The notes under the pieces were generated by a model. That model was given only the letters and a program-made list of their open reading frames with translations, was not told where the DNA came from and ran no database searches. Made by a program: the position numbers and the translations under genes. A stretch of 64,000 nucleotides of DNA from Nocardioides sp. (GTDB lineage: Bacteria > Actinomycetota > Actinomycetes > Propionibacteriales > Nocardioidaceae). This document shows positions 10,402-18,918 of the stretch, one piece after another; the stretch's first letter is position 1, and the number at the start of each line of letters is the position of its first letter. The stretch covers positions 1 to 64,000 of the forward strand of contig NZ_JASBRN010000057.1 of NCBI RefSeq assembly GCF_030149505.1, in the 5' to 3' direction.

Positions 10402-13167
10402 TCAGCGCGGTCGGTGACCCTCGAAGGCGACCACCTGCTGGAACGTGGGCCGGTTCTGCCAGTCGATGGGTCGTACGCCGACGGCGCCACCGGTGACCGC
10501 GCGGATCTGGTCCTGGGTCTTGTCGTAGGTCAGCTCCTCGACCGACGCGACCTCCTGGGCCGCGAGGGCCCGGGCGACCGCGTCCCGGAAGGAGGCGACC
10601 AGGTCGGTGCGGCAGGCCTGCAGGCGGCCGTCGCCGCAGTAGGTGAGGCGGTAGGGGTCCTGGACCCGTCGACCGAGGACCGAGCGCAGCTCCTTGTCGA
10701 CGTACCCGTACCAGGCGATGCCGTTCCAGGCCGAGCCGATCCCGTGGCGGGGGTGGTCGTCGAGACCCTGGGGCAGCGCCGCGACGAGGTCGCCCAGCCG
10801 GCCGCGCAGCACGTCGCGGGCCACCGACTCCTGGCCGTCCTGCCACCAGGTGTCGAACAGCGCGATGGCCTGCTCGTGGGTGTACGCACCGTCGCGGTCC
10901 CGGTCGACGCGAGGGGCGCCGTCGGCGAGCCACGCACGCAGCAGCCCGACCGCCCGCTGCGCCTGCTCGTCCCCGTCGAGGTCGCGGCCGAGGACCGCGA
11001 GCAGCTCGGGCAGCGTGGCGGCGGCGCGCGAGTCGACCGTGGCGGCCTCCGACATGATCCCGACCACGGTCGGCAGGTCGACGCGGCGCGTGCCCCGCGT
11101 GGCCGCGCGGACCCGGTCCTCCAGGGCTGCGGAGCGGTAGACCGAGCCGTAGGACCAGTTGTCGTCGGCGGCGGTGAAGCCGGGGGCGGGCTTGTTGTTC
11201 CAGGACACCAGGTAGCCGCGGTCGGGGTCGATCTCGCGCGGGTGGGCGGCGTAGGGCAGCCAGCCCTTCCAGTCGTACTTCTTCTCCCCCCAGCGCGGCA
11301 GGTCCGGCTCGACCCCGCGGGCCCGCTGCGGCAGCAGCCCCGAGGAGAAGTAGGCGATGTCGCGGTCGTCGGCGTAGAACCAGTTGAACGTGAAGTCGAT
11401 GTTGCCCGCGGCCCGCTGGAAGGTGCGGGCATCACGCACGAAGCCCGGGTCGTTCAGCTGGCTGAACCCGATCACCGAGTCGACCTCACGGCCGTAGGTG
11501 GAACGCTGCTTGACCACGGCGACGGGCTCACCGTCGACGGTGGTGCGCTCCTGGACGATGCCGTGGCGGGTGCGCAGCACCTGGAACTCGTAGGTGGTCG
11601 GCGGCGTGGGGGCGGTGGCGTTCGGGGTGGTGGTCTGGGTGTGGACGAACTGCTCCATCTCCACGCACCGCTCGCCCACGCGGTAGCCCGTCGACTCCAC
11701 GCTCGGCTCGCTGCCGTCGACGTTGCACAGCCGCTCGACCACGGTGTCGATGTTGTCGGAGCCGGCGCTGGTCGCCGACCAGGCGTAGTCGGTGCCGCGG
11801 CCGAGCTGGACGAAGAGGTTGGTGCCGGCGAAGGCGACGCCCCGGGCGCGGATGCCCGGGCCCATGAGCACCTGCTCGACCAGCAGCTGCGGAGCGTAGT
11901 AGCCGGTCTGCGGGCCCATGACGGCCAGCGGCTTGCCGGTCGTCGACTCCTTGCCGGTGACCAGGAGCGCATTGCTCATGCCGCGCGGCTCGAGGGGCAC
12001 CTCGATGCCGCCGGGCAGCTCCAGGAGCGGCTCGACCGCACCGGGTGAGGCGACCCGGCTCGCGGTGGCACCGACGGGCTCGCCGGTCCCGCCACCCGAG
12101 GGTCCGTCGAGGTCCGGGAGCGCGACGCCGGGCTTGCCGGGGCGGAACGCCTCGCTGCCGTACGGCGCAGCGACCGTCGTGGTCACCGGTGCCTCGCGGT
12201 CCTCCTTCTCGCGCAGGTCGCGGTAGGCCGCGGTGCCGCGCGCGGCACCCAGGGCGTCGACGAGCCGCTGGTACCAGTCGGCGTTGGCGGCCTCGCCGCC
12301 ACCGCCCTTGCCGAAGATCCCGCCGACCAGCGAGGCGACGTAGACGACGTCGGCCCGGTCCCAGTCCCGGGGCTGCTTCTGCAGCACGGCGTACTCGGCG
12401 GGGCAGGAGGGCGCCACGACCACCGGGCACAGGTCGGCCTGGGCGTCGTTGATGCCCGCGATGAAGGCGTCCACGCCCGCCTCGAGACGCTCGGCGTCCG
12501 CGCCGGCGGCCTCCGCCCGCTCGGCGGCGATGTCGATCTGGGCAGCCGCCTCCTCGCGGGTGTAGAAGGCCGAGCGCAGCTGGGCCTGGTCCATCGCGAC
12601 GTTGCCGGGGGTGTCCCCCACGAACTCGGTCATCCGGGCTGCACCCGTGTGGCGCAGGACGTCCATGAGGAACATCCGGTCCTGCACGGCTGCGTAGCCG
12701 GCGCCGTACTCGACGTCCTCGAAGGTCTCCCCGGTGATGAAGGGGACTCCCCACTGGTCACGCTCGATGACCACGCCCTCACGGGGGCTCTCGGTGGACA
12801 CGACCTCCTGCGGCGTGAAGGAGGCGTCCTTGAAGAACCGGTCGAGGTCGGTGCCGGTCAGGGCGTCGGGCTCCGCGGTGGTCAGGGCGTCGTAGACCTC
12901 GAGCTGGTCGGCGAAGTTGGTCGGCGTCGACTCGTCGGCGGTGGTGCCCCCCAGGGCCAGCAGGTCCAGCGCCGTGGCATTGCCGTTCGATCCCGGCGGC
13001 AGGATGTTGCGCACCCCGCCGAAGTCGGCCTCTGCCCGCCGCTGCGCCTGCGCGCTCAGGGCGCCCGGTGCGCCCGGTGCCGCGGTGGCACTGAGGGAGC
13101 CGAGGGACGGGGCCAGCAGCGCGAGCGTGGAGGTCGCCACGAGGGCGGCGAGGGCGGGACGGCGCAC
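10402..13167 (-). CDS. Secreted penicillin-acylase family (Ntn-hydrolase) protein
   Basis: A 921-aa exported enzyme. The N-terminus is a signal peptide (ALAALVATSTLALL...ATAAPG). The family entry motif RDQWGVPFI and the GYAAVQDRMFLMD segment follow, then the autocatalytic site GMSNALLV with nucleophile Ser398. Cleavage before this Ser normally gives alpha and beta chains. The beta part contains NWFYAD and SWNNKP as in penicillin/cephalosporin or acyl-homoserine-lactone acylases. Start GTG 13167 has AGGAGA 5 nt upstream. It is somewhat longer than typical members (about 800 aa). Substrate is unknown; these proteins hydrolyse amide bonds of acylated compounds outside the cell. Confidence 0.88.
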   Translation of the reverse strand: MRRPALAALVATSTLALLAPSLGSLSATAAPGAPGALSAQAQRRAEADFGGVRNILPPGSNGNATALDLLALGGTTADESTPTNFADQLEVYDALTTAEPDALTGTDLDRFFKDASFTPQEVVSTESPREGVVIERDQWGVPFITGETFEDVEYGAGYAAVQDRMFLMDVLRHTGAARMTEFVGDTPGNVAMDQAQLRSAFYTREEAAAQIDIAAERAEAAGADAERLEAGVDAFIAGINDAQADLCPVVVAPSCPAEYAVLQKQPRDWDRADVVYVASLVGGIFGKGGGGEAANADWYQRLVDALGAARGTAAYRDLREKEDREAPVTTTVAAPYGSEAFRPGKPGVALPDLDGPSGGGTGEPVGATASRVASPGAVEPLLELPGGIEVPLEPRGMSNALLVTGKESTTGKPLAVMGPQTGYYAPQLLVEQVLMGPGIRARGVAFAGTNLFVQLGRGTDYAWSATSAGSDNIDTVVERLCNVDGSEPSVESTGYRVGERCVEMEQFVHTQTTTPNATAPTPPTTYEFQVLRTRHGIVQERTTVDGEPVAVVKQRSTYGREVDSVIGFSQLNDPGFVRDARTFQRAAGNIDFTFNWFYADDRDIAYFSSGLLPQRARGVEPDLPRWGEKKYDWKGWLPYAAHPREIDPDRGYLVSWNNKPAPGFTAADDNWSYGSVYRSAALEDRVRAATRGTRRVDLPTVVGIMSEAATVDSRAAATLPELLAVLGRDLDGDEQAQRAVGLLRAWLADGAPRVDRDRDGAYTHEQAIALFDTWWQDGQESVARDVLRGRLGDLVAALPQGLDDHPRHGIGSAWNGIAWYGYVDKELRSVLGRRVQDPYRLTYCGDGRLQACRTDLVASFRDAVARALAAQEVASVEELTYDKTQDQIRAVTGGAVGVRPIDWQNRPTFQQVVAFEGHRPR

Positions 13168-13380
13168 GGGTTCTCCTGTGGTCGGGGGGTGACGACGGTC
13201 TCAACGACGCACGGGTCCCGGGGACACGCCACGGTCGGCCGGGACCCCGGGACCCCGGGAGCACGGCGCCGGACCCATCCGCACGGGTGGGACCGCCGGT
13301 GGGGTGGGATGGCCGCACGCACCCCCGGGTAAGCGTCCGGCGTGTGCCCCGGGTCCCGGGGCGGAACAGGGAGGTGCGTC

Positions 13381-13611
13381 ATGCGTGGAGGTGTGAGAGG
13401 GATCGTCGGGATCCTGGTGGTGGTGTGGCTCGTGATCGGTGTGGTCGCCGCAGCCCAGCGGGGCTACTTCGGTGACGACCGCGACGTGAGCTGCAAGACG
13501 ATCGGTGACACCGCACTGACGGTCGTGGCCGGTCCGCTGAACTACGTCGGTGTGAACCCGAAGATCGACTGCGAGGAGCTGCCCGACGAGCTGCCGCAGC
13601 CCTCGGAGTAG
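13381..13611 (+). CDS. Small membrane protein of unknown function
   Basis: A 76-aa protein with one hydrophobic segment (GIVGILVVVWLVIGVVAAA, about 8-26) and a short outer part with two cysteines (SCKTIGD and DCEEL). The ATG at 13381 has GGGAGG 6 nt upstream and is preferred over the GTG 39 nt earlier. I recognise no family. Its stop codon overlaps the 3' end of the tRNA gene on the other strand by three bases. Confidence 0.7.
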   Translation: MRGGVRGIVGILVVVWLVIGVVAAAQRGYFGDDRDVSCKTIGDTALTVVAGPLNYVGVNPKIDCEELPDELPQPSE

Positions 13612-13682
13612 GGCGGGTGGGGCTCGAACCCACGACCCAAGGATTATGAGTCCTCTGCTCTGACCGACTGAGCTACCGCCCC
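13609..13682 (-). tRNA. tRNA with CAU anticodon (tRNA-Ile2 or elongator tRNA-Met)
   Basis: On the minus strand a full cloverleaf folds: acceptor GGGGCGG/CCGCCCT, D-stem GCTC/GAGC, anticodon arm GAGGA-CTCATAA-TCCTT, T-arm GTGGG-TTCGAGC-CCCAC and discriminator A. CCA is not encoded. CAU is shared by Met tRNAs and by tRNA-Ile2, whose C34 is modified to lysidine. The anticodon-arm surroundings (GCAGAGGACTCATAATCCTTGG) resemble E. coli ileX more than metT, so I lean to Ile2 without certainty. It is not initiator tRNA, which has GGG/CCC anticodon-stem pairs. Confidence 0.9.
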
Positions 13683-13712
13683 GCGAGCGTGCGCACTGTT
13701 GCCGCGTACGTC

Positions 13713-13737
13713 GGCCGCGACCCTATCGGTCGCGGCC
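13713..13737 (-). promoter_or_regulatory. tRNA promoter -10 inside a perfect 10-bp inverted repeat
   Basis: GGCCGCGACC and GGTCGCGGCC are perfect inverted repeats separated by CTATC. On the minus strand the -10 hexamer TAGGGT (13725-13720) overlaps the repeat and would start transcription near 13713, about 30 nt before the tRNA. The palindrome may be an operator or only a GC-rich coincidence. Confidence 0.4.
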
Positions 13738-13821
13738 GGCGCAGCCCGAGGCCACCCGCCCGGGTGGCAGGGTCCGAGCCCGGTCCGTGCCACGGTGGAC
13801 GCATGACCGAGTCGAACACCA

Positions 13822-14055
13822 GTGCGAACACGCCCAAACGACGTTCTGGGAGCCGAGGCCCCCAGCACCGACGCCACGGAGAAGGACCCCTCGGACTGGG
13901 TGACCGGGGACGAGCCCATGACGGGCGCCCAGCGCTCCTACCTCGACACCTTGGCCCGCGAGGCCGGGGAGACCCTGCCCGCGGACCTGAGCAAGGCCGA
14001 GGCGTCCGAGCACATCGAGCGGCTCCGCGCGGCCAGCGACCGCGTCGACGGCTGA
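13822..14055 (+). CDS. DUF3072 family protein (start uncertain, possible frameshift)
   Basis: The 77-aa ORF carries a clear DUF3072 domain: KDPSDWVTGDEPMTGAQ, then SYLDTLAREAGE and LSKAEASEHIERLR. The family is small, cytoplasmic and without known function. The frame opens at GTG 13822 with no ribosome-binding site. An ATG at 13803 in the previous frame encodes a natural-looking N-terminus (MTESNTSANTP). Dropping one A from the CCCAAAC stretch near 13836 would join it to this frame. Either the gene is frameshifted or it starts at the poorly supported GTG. Confidence 0.65.
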   Translation: MRTRPNDVLGAEAPSTDATEKDPSDWVTGDEPMTGAQRSYLDTLAREAGETLPADLSKAEASEHIERLRAASDRVDG

Positions 14056-14116
14056 GGGAGGGCCCTCCGACGGACACCGGAACCCGGGAAGACACAGAGT
14101 CTCCGGGGATTGTGTT

Positions 14117-14887
14117 CTAGTCCAGCAGCCGCTTGACGAACCGATCGCGTCCGGGGCTGTAGAGGTGGGATTCCCCGCCCGCACGCTCCGCGGGTTCGGC
14201 CAGCGCACGGCCCACCAGAACGACGGCCGCCTGTCGCAGTCCGGCCGTCTCCACGGCCTCGGCGATCGTGTCGACAGTTCCGCGCAGCACCAGCTCCTCT
14301 GGCTGGCTGGCCCGGTACACGACCACCACCGGGCAGTCTCCACCGACGACCGGCTCCAACTGGCCCATCAGGGTCCGCGTCCGGGTGATCGCCAGGTGAA
14401 GCACCAGGGTCGCGCCGGTGGCGGCGAAGTCTGTCAGCGACTCCCCCGCGCCCATCGCGGTCGACCGGGCCCTCGTGCGCGTCAGCACCACGGACTGCGC
14501 TACCAGAGGCACTGTCAGTTCGCTGCCCACCCGCGCGGCCGCCGCGGCGTACGCGGGCACGCCGGGCGTCACCGACCACGTCACGCCGGCGGCGTCGAGC
14601 CGCTTGGTCTGCTCGTGCAGTGCGGAGTACAGCGACGGGTCGCCGGAGGTGAGGCGGACAATCACGCGTCCGGTCCGGAAGCCGTCCACGAGCAATGCCG
14701 TGATCTGGTCGAGGTCGAGGTCCTGAGTGTCCACGAGCGTCGCCCGTGGGCCGCAGTGGGCGAGCACCTCCGGGTCGAGGTAGGTGCCCGGATAGAGCAC
14801 CAGGTCGGCCGACGCCAGCAGCCGGGTGGCCCGCACGGTCAGCAGGTCGGCGGCACCCGGTCCAGCGCCCACGAAGTGCACGGTCAT
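14117..14887 (-). CDS. cobM: Precorrin-4 C11-methyltransferase
   Basis: A 256-aa SAM-dependent tetrapyrrole methylase (CobM) that methylates C-11 of precorrin-4 to give precorrin-5. Family marks are VHFVGAGPGAADLLTVRA at the N-terminus, YPGTYLDPE, LTSGDPSLYSA and VTPGVPAYAAAAA. The ATG at 14887 overlaps the cobIJ stop as ATGA; the ORF-track start lies 24 residues inside that gene. It is the last gene of the riboswitch-led cobG-cobH-cobIJ-cobM operon. The stop lies 61 nt from the convergent DUF3072 gene, with only weak hairpins between. Confidence 0.94.
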   Translation of the reverse strand: MTVHFVGAGPGAADLLTVRATRLLASADLVLYPGTYLDPEVLAHCGPRATLVDTQDLDLDQITALLVDGFRTGRVIVRLTSGDPSLYSALHEQTKRLDAAGVTWSVTPGVPAYAAAAARVGSELTVPLVAQSVVLTRTRARSTAMGAGESLTDFAATGATLVLHLAITRTRTLMGQLEPVVGGDCPVVVVYRASQPEELVLRGTVDTIAEAVETAGLRQAAVVLVGRALAEPAERAGGESHLYSPGRDRFVKRLLD

Positions 14888-16419
14888 CGCACGAACCTCG
14901 GGGTCCAGACGCCTGCGGGCGAGACGCGCGTCGACGAGGCGCCCACGATGAGCAGGCACTTCATGTCGATGGTGGCGGGGTCGAGCTCACCCAGCGTGGT
15001 CACGGTCAAGGCCTCCTCCGCGCGCCCGACGTCGCGTCCCACGACGACGACGGTGTCCGGACTCTTGTGCTCCAGCAAGACCCGGCGTGCCGTCGCGACC
15101 TGCTCGGTGCGGCTGCGTGAGGCCGGGTTGTAGATGGCGAGGACGAGGTCCGCCTCGGCCACAGCCCGTAGCCGCTTCTCGACGACCTCCCACGGCTTGA
15201 GGCGGTCAGAGAGGCTCATCACCGCGAAGTCGGCCCCGACGGGGGCGCCCGCGCGGGCGGCCACGGCCTGCACCGCGCTCACCCCGGGAAGCACCCGGAT
15301 GGAGACGTCGGCGTACGCCGGGTCCTCGGCGGCCTCGAAGACAGCGGCGGCCATGCCGAACACACCCGCGTCGCCGCCCGAGACGACGGCGACCTTCTCG
15401 CCGCGCTTGGCGAGGTCCAACGCGAACCCGGCCCGGTCGACCTCGACGGTGTTGCCCGACGCGTGTCGGGTCAGTCCTGCTCGCTGCGGCACCCGGTTGA
15501 TGTACGGCGCGTATCCCACGACGTGGTCGACGTCGGCCAGCGCCGCGCTCACCTCCGGCGTGAGCCAGCCTTCTGGGCCCGGCCCGAGCCCGACGACCAG
15601 CAGTTCGGCCGGGGCCACGTCGCGGGCCGGGAGCGCGGCCGCGACGGCGTGCTTGCCGCACTCACGCGAGCGCCGTCCGTTGAGGCTGTCGCCGGTGACC
15701 ACGATCAGCGAGAAGTACGGCACCGATGCCTCATCGACGTCCCTCACCGAGATCCAGCGCTCCTCCGGCATCGAGGCGCGCTCTACGTACAGAGCATGGT
15801 CAAGGCGCCCCGCTGCGGCGAGAGCACGGCGTACGGCCGGGAAGGTGCGCCCCAGCTTCATGATGATCGCGCCGTCGGTGTCGGCCAGCCGTCGCGCGAG
15901 CTCGGGCTCGGGCAGGGTCCCGGGCAGCACAGTCAGCACGTCGGTCTGACGCACGAGTGGACTCGCGGTCGCGGCGGTGGCGGCCAGGAAGGCAGGGACG
16001 CCCGGCACGATCTCGGTCGGGAAGCGATCGGCCAGCCGGTCATGCATGTACATGTACGAGCCGTAGAACAGCGGGTCTCCCTCCGAGAGGAGCACGACGT
16101 TACGACCGGCCGTGAGGTGGGCGGCCAGGCGCTCGGCCGACTCCTCGTAGAACTCCGCGAGCACCCCGGTGTACCCGCCGGGGTGGTCGGTCGTGCCTGT
16201 GGTGATCGGGTAAGTCAGCTCCTCCTCCAGCACACCGGTGGGGAAGAGCTCCACGGCGATTCGTCGCGCGTTGGACTGCTTGTCGCGGGCCGCGTGGTAC
16301 GCGATCACGTCGGCGTTCTCGATCAGTCGAGCGGCCTTGAGGGTGATCAGTTCCGGGTCGCCGGGGCCGACGCCGACCCCGGAGAAGTGACCGCTGACGG
16401 GGATGGTGGTCGTGCTCAT
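14884..16419 (-). CDS. cobIJ: Fused precorrin-2 C20-methyltransferase / precorrin-3B C17-methyltransferase
   Basis: A 511-aa two-domain protein. Residues 1 to about 250 are CobI (GVGVGPGDPELITLKA, LLSEGDPLFYGSYMYMHD, IVPGVPAFLAATA), which makes precorrin-3A. About 265-511 are CobJ (LLVVGLGPGPEGWLTPE, VVSGGDAGVFGMA, RVLPGVSAVQAVAA, AIYNPASRSR), which contracts the ring and methylates C-17 to give precorrin-4. CobG acts between the two steps. ATGA overlaps couple it to cobH upstream and cobM downstream. The fusion is known in actinobacteria, for example mycobacteria. Confidence 0.95.
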   Translation of the reverse strand: MSTTTIPVSGHFSGVGVGPGDPELITLKAARLIENADVIAYHAARDKQSNARRIAVELFPTGVLEEELTYPITTGTTDHPGGYTGVLAEFYEESAERLAAHLTAGRNVVLLSEGDPLFYGSYMYMHDRLADRFPTEIVPGVPAFLAATAATASPLVRQTDVLTVLPGTLPEPELARRLADTDGAIIMKLGRTFPAVRRALAAAGRLDHALYVERASMPEERWISVRDVDEASVPYFSLIVVTGDSLNGRRSRECGKHAVAAALPARDVAPAELLVVGLGPGPEGWLTPEVSAALADVDHVVGYAPYINRVPQRAGLTRHASGNTVEVDRAGFALDLAKRGEKVAVVSGGDAGVFGMAAAVFEAAEDPAYADVSIRVLPGVSAVQAVAARAGAPVGADFAVMSLSDRLKPWEVVEKRLRAVAEADLVLAIYNPASRSRTEQVATARRVLLEHKSPDTVVVVGRDVGRAEEALTVTTLGELDPATIDMKCLLIVGASSTRVSPAGVWTPRFVR

Positions 16420-17096
16420 TCCTGCTCCTGTGCCAGCGCGTTGAGGGCCGACGACGTCATGGCGGAACCGCCCCGACGTCCGCGCACGGTGACGAACGGG
16501 ATGTCGATCCCGTGGTCGACGCGAAAGTCCTCGAGGGCCTGCTTGGACTCGGCGGCGCCGATGAAGCCCACAGGGCAGCCGACGATCGCTGCGGGACGCG
16601 GGGCGCCGTCGACCAGCATCTCGAGCAGGTGGAAGAGGGCGGTGGGCGCATTACCGATGGCGACGACCGCACCTTCGAGGTGCGGCTCCCACAGCGACAC
16701 CGCGGCCGCCGTGCGGGTGGTGCCCCACGCGTCGGCAAGGGCCGGCACCGCGGGGTCGTTCAGGGTGCAGAGCACGTCGTTGTCGGCGGGAAGACGGCTG
16801 CGCGTCACGCCCTTCACCACCATCGTGGCGTCGCAGAGCACGGGCGCCCCCGCCTCCAGGGCCGCCCGGGCGGCCTGCACGAGCTCCCGGTGAATGACCA
16901 GATCGTCGACCAGGTCGACCTGCCCGCTGCCATGGATCATCCGGACGGCCACCTTCTCGGCGTTCACCGGGACCTTCGAGAGGTCAGCCTCGCGGCGGAT
17001 GGTGGCGAACGAGTCGACGTAGATCGCCGGTCCCCGGTCGGTGTAGGGGTAGTGACGCCCCGGACGCCGGGGCTGGAAGGCCGAGGTGGTGCTCAC
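16416..17096 (-). CDS. cobH: Precorrin-8X methylmutase
   Basis: A 226-aa CobH that moves the methyl group from C-11 to C-12 of precorrin-8X, giving hydrogenobyrinic acid. The catalytic His is His55 in VRMIHGSGQVD. Other marks are LCDATMVVKGV, AVVAIGNAPTALF and the C-terminal IVGCPVGFIGAAESK and GRRGGSAM. The GTG at 17096 overlaps the cobG stop as GTGA. The ORF-track start (17417) lies inside cobG and is rejected. Confidence 0.95.
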   Translation of the reverse strand: MSTTSAFQPRRPGRHYPYTDRGPAIYVDSFATIRREADLSKVPVNAEKVAVRMIHGSGQVDLVDDLVIHRELVQAARAALEAGAPVLCDATMVVKGVTRSRLPADNDVLCTLNDPAVPALADAWGTTRTAAAVSLWEPHLEGAVVAIGNAPTALFHLLEMLVDGAPRPAAIVGCPVGFIGAAESKQALEDFRVDHGIDIPFVTVRGRRGGSAMTSSALNALAQEQE

Positions 17097-17938
17097 GGGG
17101 TCTCCTCGGGAATGAGAACGCCACGCCACGGGGTGACGACGAGTGTGGACGCCGCGGCGCAGAGCCGCTCCACGGCGGGACGGTCCAGTCCGTCCTCGGG
17201 CACGGGGACGTGTTCCCCACCGAGGACACGCCCGTACGGAAGTGGTGGTGCTGCGGCGGGTAGGTGTGGGGACGGCGGCACGGACGCTGCCAACGGTGCT
17301 GGTAGCTCGTGGACGTGCCACGGCGCCTGTGGTCCGATGCCCCGGACGTCGAGGAACCGGTGCGCGAGCTGGATCAGGCGACCAATCACCACGTCCAGCC
17401 CGACCACCGGTCCCCACCCCGTGCTGATCCTCAGCTGCGCGGAGTGGGAGTCGAGCACGACGAACCCGAGGTCGCAGGTGCGATCGAGCAGGTCACCGCG
17501 ACCGTCATCGAGCACCAAGAGAAAGCGGCCGGGCAGCGCACCGAGCGCAGGCTCACTCAGCAGGGCAGCGTCCAGTGCCCTCACCATGGGACGTAGGTCG
17601 GCGCGACCGCCGGCCAGTCCCGTCTGGGGCGACGCCATGATGTTCCTCGCCAGGTCGTGCGTTCGGCTGGGAAGGAGGCCCGTGACCTCGAGCGCGTTCA
17701 GCACGTCCTGGGGGAGCTGATCGGTCCCCGGGGTGGCAGGCAGGCCGCGGACCTGAAGATTGGTACGGGTGGTGACGTACACCCGTCCGTCGCCGTGTCG
17801 CTCCGCGAACGTGAGCAGCTCGAGCAGCTCGCGGCACGTCACGTGACCGCCCGGCAGACGCAGTCGGACGAGAAGACCATCGGTCGCGGCCCACGGGCGC
17901 AGGGCGCCAGGACAACGGTCGGGACGTGACCGGATCAC
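17093..17938 (-). CDS. cobG: Precorrin-3B synthase-like protein, short CobG
   Basis: A 281-aa protein of the nitrite/sulfite-reductase-like CobG family. CobG uses oxygen to hydroxylate precorrin-3A to precorrin-3B, the step that marks the aerobic route. The N-terminus is typical (RCPGALRPW, LVRLRLPGG, TTRTNLQVRG, ARNIMASP, RFLLVLDDGRGD). Characterised CobG proteins are longer and bind a [4Fe-4S] cluster; here only four scattered Cys (CPG, TCRE, RTCD, LCAA) and no paired Cys motif are visible. Start GTG 17938 has no clear ribosome-binding site. First gene behind riboswitch 1. It could be a compact working CobG or a derived relative. Confidence 0.82.
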   Translation of the reverse strand: MIRSRPDRCPGALRPWAATDGLLVRLRLPGGHVTCRELLELLTFAERHGDGRVYVTTRTNLQVRGLPATPGTDQLPQDVLNALEVTGLLPSRTHDLARNIMASPQTGLAGGRADLRPMVRALDAALLSEPALGALPGRFLLVLDDGRGDLLDRTCDLGFVVLDSHSAQLRISTGWGPVVGLDVVIGRLIQLAHRFLDVRGIGPQAPWHVHELPAPLAASVPPSPHLPAAAPPLPYGRVLGGEHVPVPEDGLDRPAVERLCAAASTLVVTPWRGVLIPEETP

Positions 17939-17989
17939 CGAAAATCACCATGTTTCGAGTCCGGGCCCGTACGCGGGACCCATCATGAC

Positions 17990-18182
17990 CCGACGACGGT
18001 TGTCGTCAGGGCCAGCAGGTCTTCGGACTCGGATCAACCGGGAGAGGACGCCTTCCCAGGATCCGAAGACCCCAGTGGCTGCCATTGCTGGCGTGTCCGT
18101 CCCGTCCCCTCACCGCTGCGCGTCAGTTCCGGACTTTCACCGGATTCCCTGACTCCACCTGGGAGTACGACTGGCTTGGGCG
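17990..18182 (-). promoter_or_regulatory. Cobalamin riboswitch 1 (cobG operon)
   Basis: On the minus strand the conserved core is present: AATCCGGTGAAAGTCCGG, then CTGACGCGCAGCGGTGA (B12-box equivalent), then CCGAAGACCTGCTGGC at the 3' side. It ends about 50 nt before cobG. A TATGGT -10 (18188-18183) lies just upstream. GGGTCCC/GGGCCC pairing at about 17965-17983 could serve as the expression platform. The rest of the 418-nt gap (18189-18356) shows nothing recognisable. Confidence 0.88.
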
Positions 18183-18356
18183 ACCATACCGCGACCGATC
18201 ACGGGCGACGCCGGGCCCCCGCCACCGGTGCGCTCCTGAGCGTCGACGCAGCCCACCGCCGGTAGGACGTCGGGGCTCGACCCGGTCAAGTCCAAGGGAC
18301 GGCCCTCGTCTCCCTACCGCCCGCCGGTTCTCGGCGCAGCACGAGAGATGCCACCG

Positions 18357-18905
18357 TCACGCCCGACGTACCGACGTTCCGTCCCACACAAGCACGTCGC
18401 CATTGCCGACCACGCCCAGCTCGGTACCTCCAGGCAGCAGGCGGAAGAGTTCGCCGTGACCCACGACCACGTGGGTCACCCCTTCAGCCAGGGAGCCCAG
18501 GGCTGCTTGGCCCCGGCTGCACGCACTGGCGGAATCCTCTACGCCACCGTGGGCGAGAGCCACCAGGGAAGCCCCGCCGGTCCACGCGACGGTGCGAGTG
18601 TGCCGTGTCCCCTCGAACAGGCCGAAGGAACGCTCGCGCAGCCGGACGTCCTCCCCACGACTCGCCCCCAACCGCCGGGCCATGATCTCGGCGCCCGCGA
18701 CCGCTCGGCCCAGATCGCTCGATGTCACGTGCACAGCCCCCTCCCCGGACACGAGGCCCGCGATTCTCGCGGCAGCGGCGACCATCTGTTCGCGCCCCCG
18801 AACGGTGAGTCGGGGATGGGCGGTCTGCCCCTGCGTCACGCCGCTGATGTTCCACTCCGACTCCCCGTGCCTCACGAGGTACACCGACTCCTGCACGCGT
18901 CCCAT
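18357..18905 (-). CDS. Histidine-phosphatase family protein (CobC/alpha-ribazole phosphatase-like)
   Basis: A 182-aa phosphoglycerate-mutase-fold phosphatase. The phospho-His motif LVRHGESEWN is at about residues 10-19, followed by TSSDLGRAVAGAE, RERSFGLFEG and the second catalytic His in VVVGHGELFRL. Its position between two riboswitch-led cobalamin operons suggests alpha-ribazole-phosphate phosphatase in nucleotide-loop assembly. Other phosphatase roles are possible, and the partners cobS/cobT are not in the window. Start ATG 18905 is chosen; GTG 18896 is an alternative. The cobN -10 element lies only 8 nt beyond its start, so the two promoters must interleave. Confidence 0.82.
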   Translation of the reverse strand: MGRVQESVYLVRHGESEWNISGVTQGQTAHPRLTVRGREQMVAAAARIAGLVSGEGAVHVTSSDLGRAVAGAEIMARRLGASRGEDVRLRERSFGLFEGTRHTRTVAWTGGASLVALAHGGVEDSASACSRGQAALGSLAEGVTHVVVGHGELFRLLPGGTELGVVGNGDVLVWDGTSVRRA

Positions 18906-18912
18906 CCTCCCG

Positions 18913-18918
18913 TAGGCT
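18913..18918 (+). promoter_or_regulatory. -10 element of the cobN operon
   Basis: TAGGCT, 7 nt before the riboswitch RNA would begin (about 18925). It lies 8 nt from the start codon of the divergent phosphatase gene. Confidence 0.4.

Noticed and set aside
13240-13265. Tandem GGGACCCC-like units between the acylase and small membrane gene
   Set aside because: Only two to three short GC-rich units; not long enough to call a repeat array or regulatory element.
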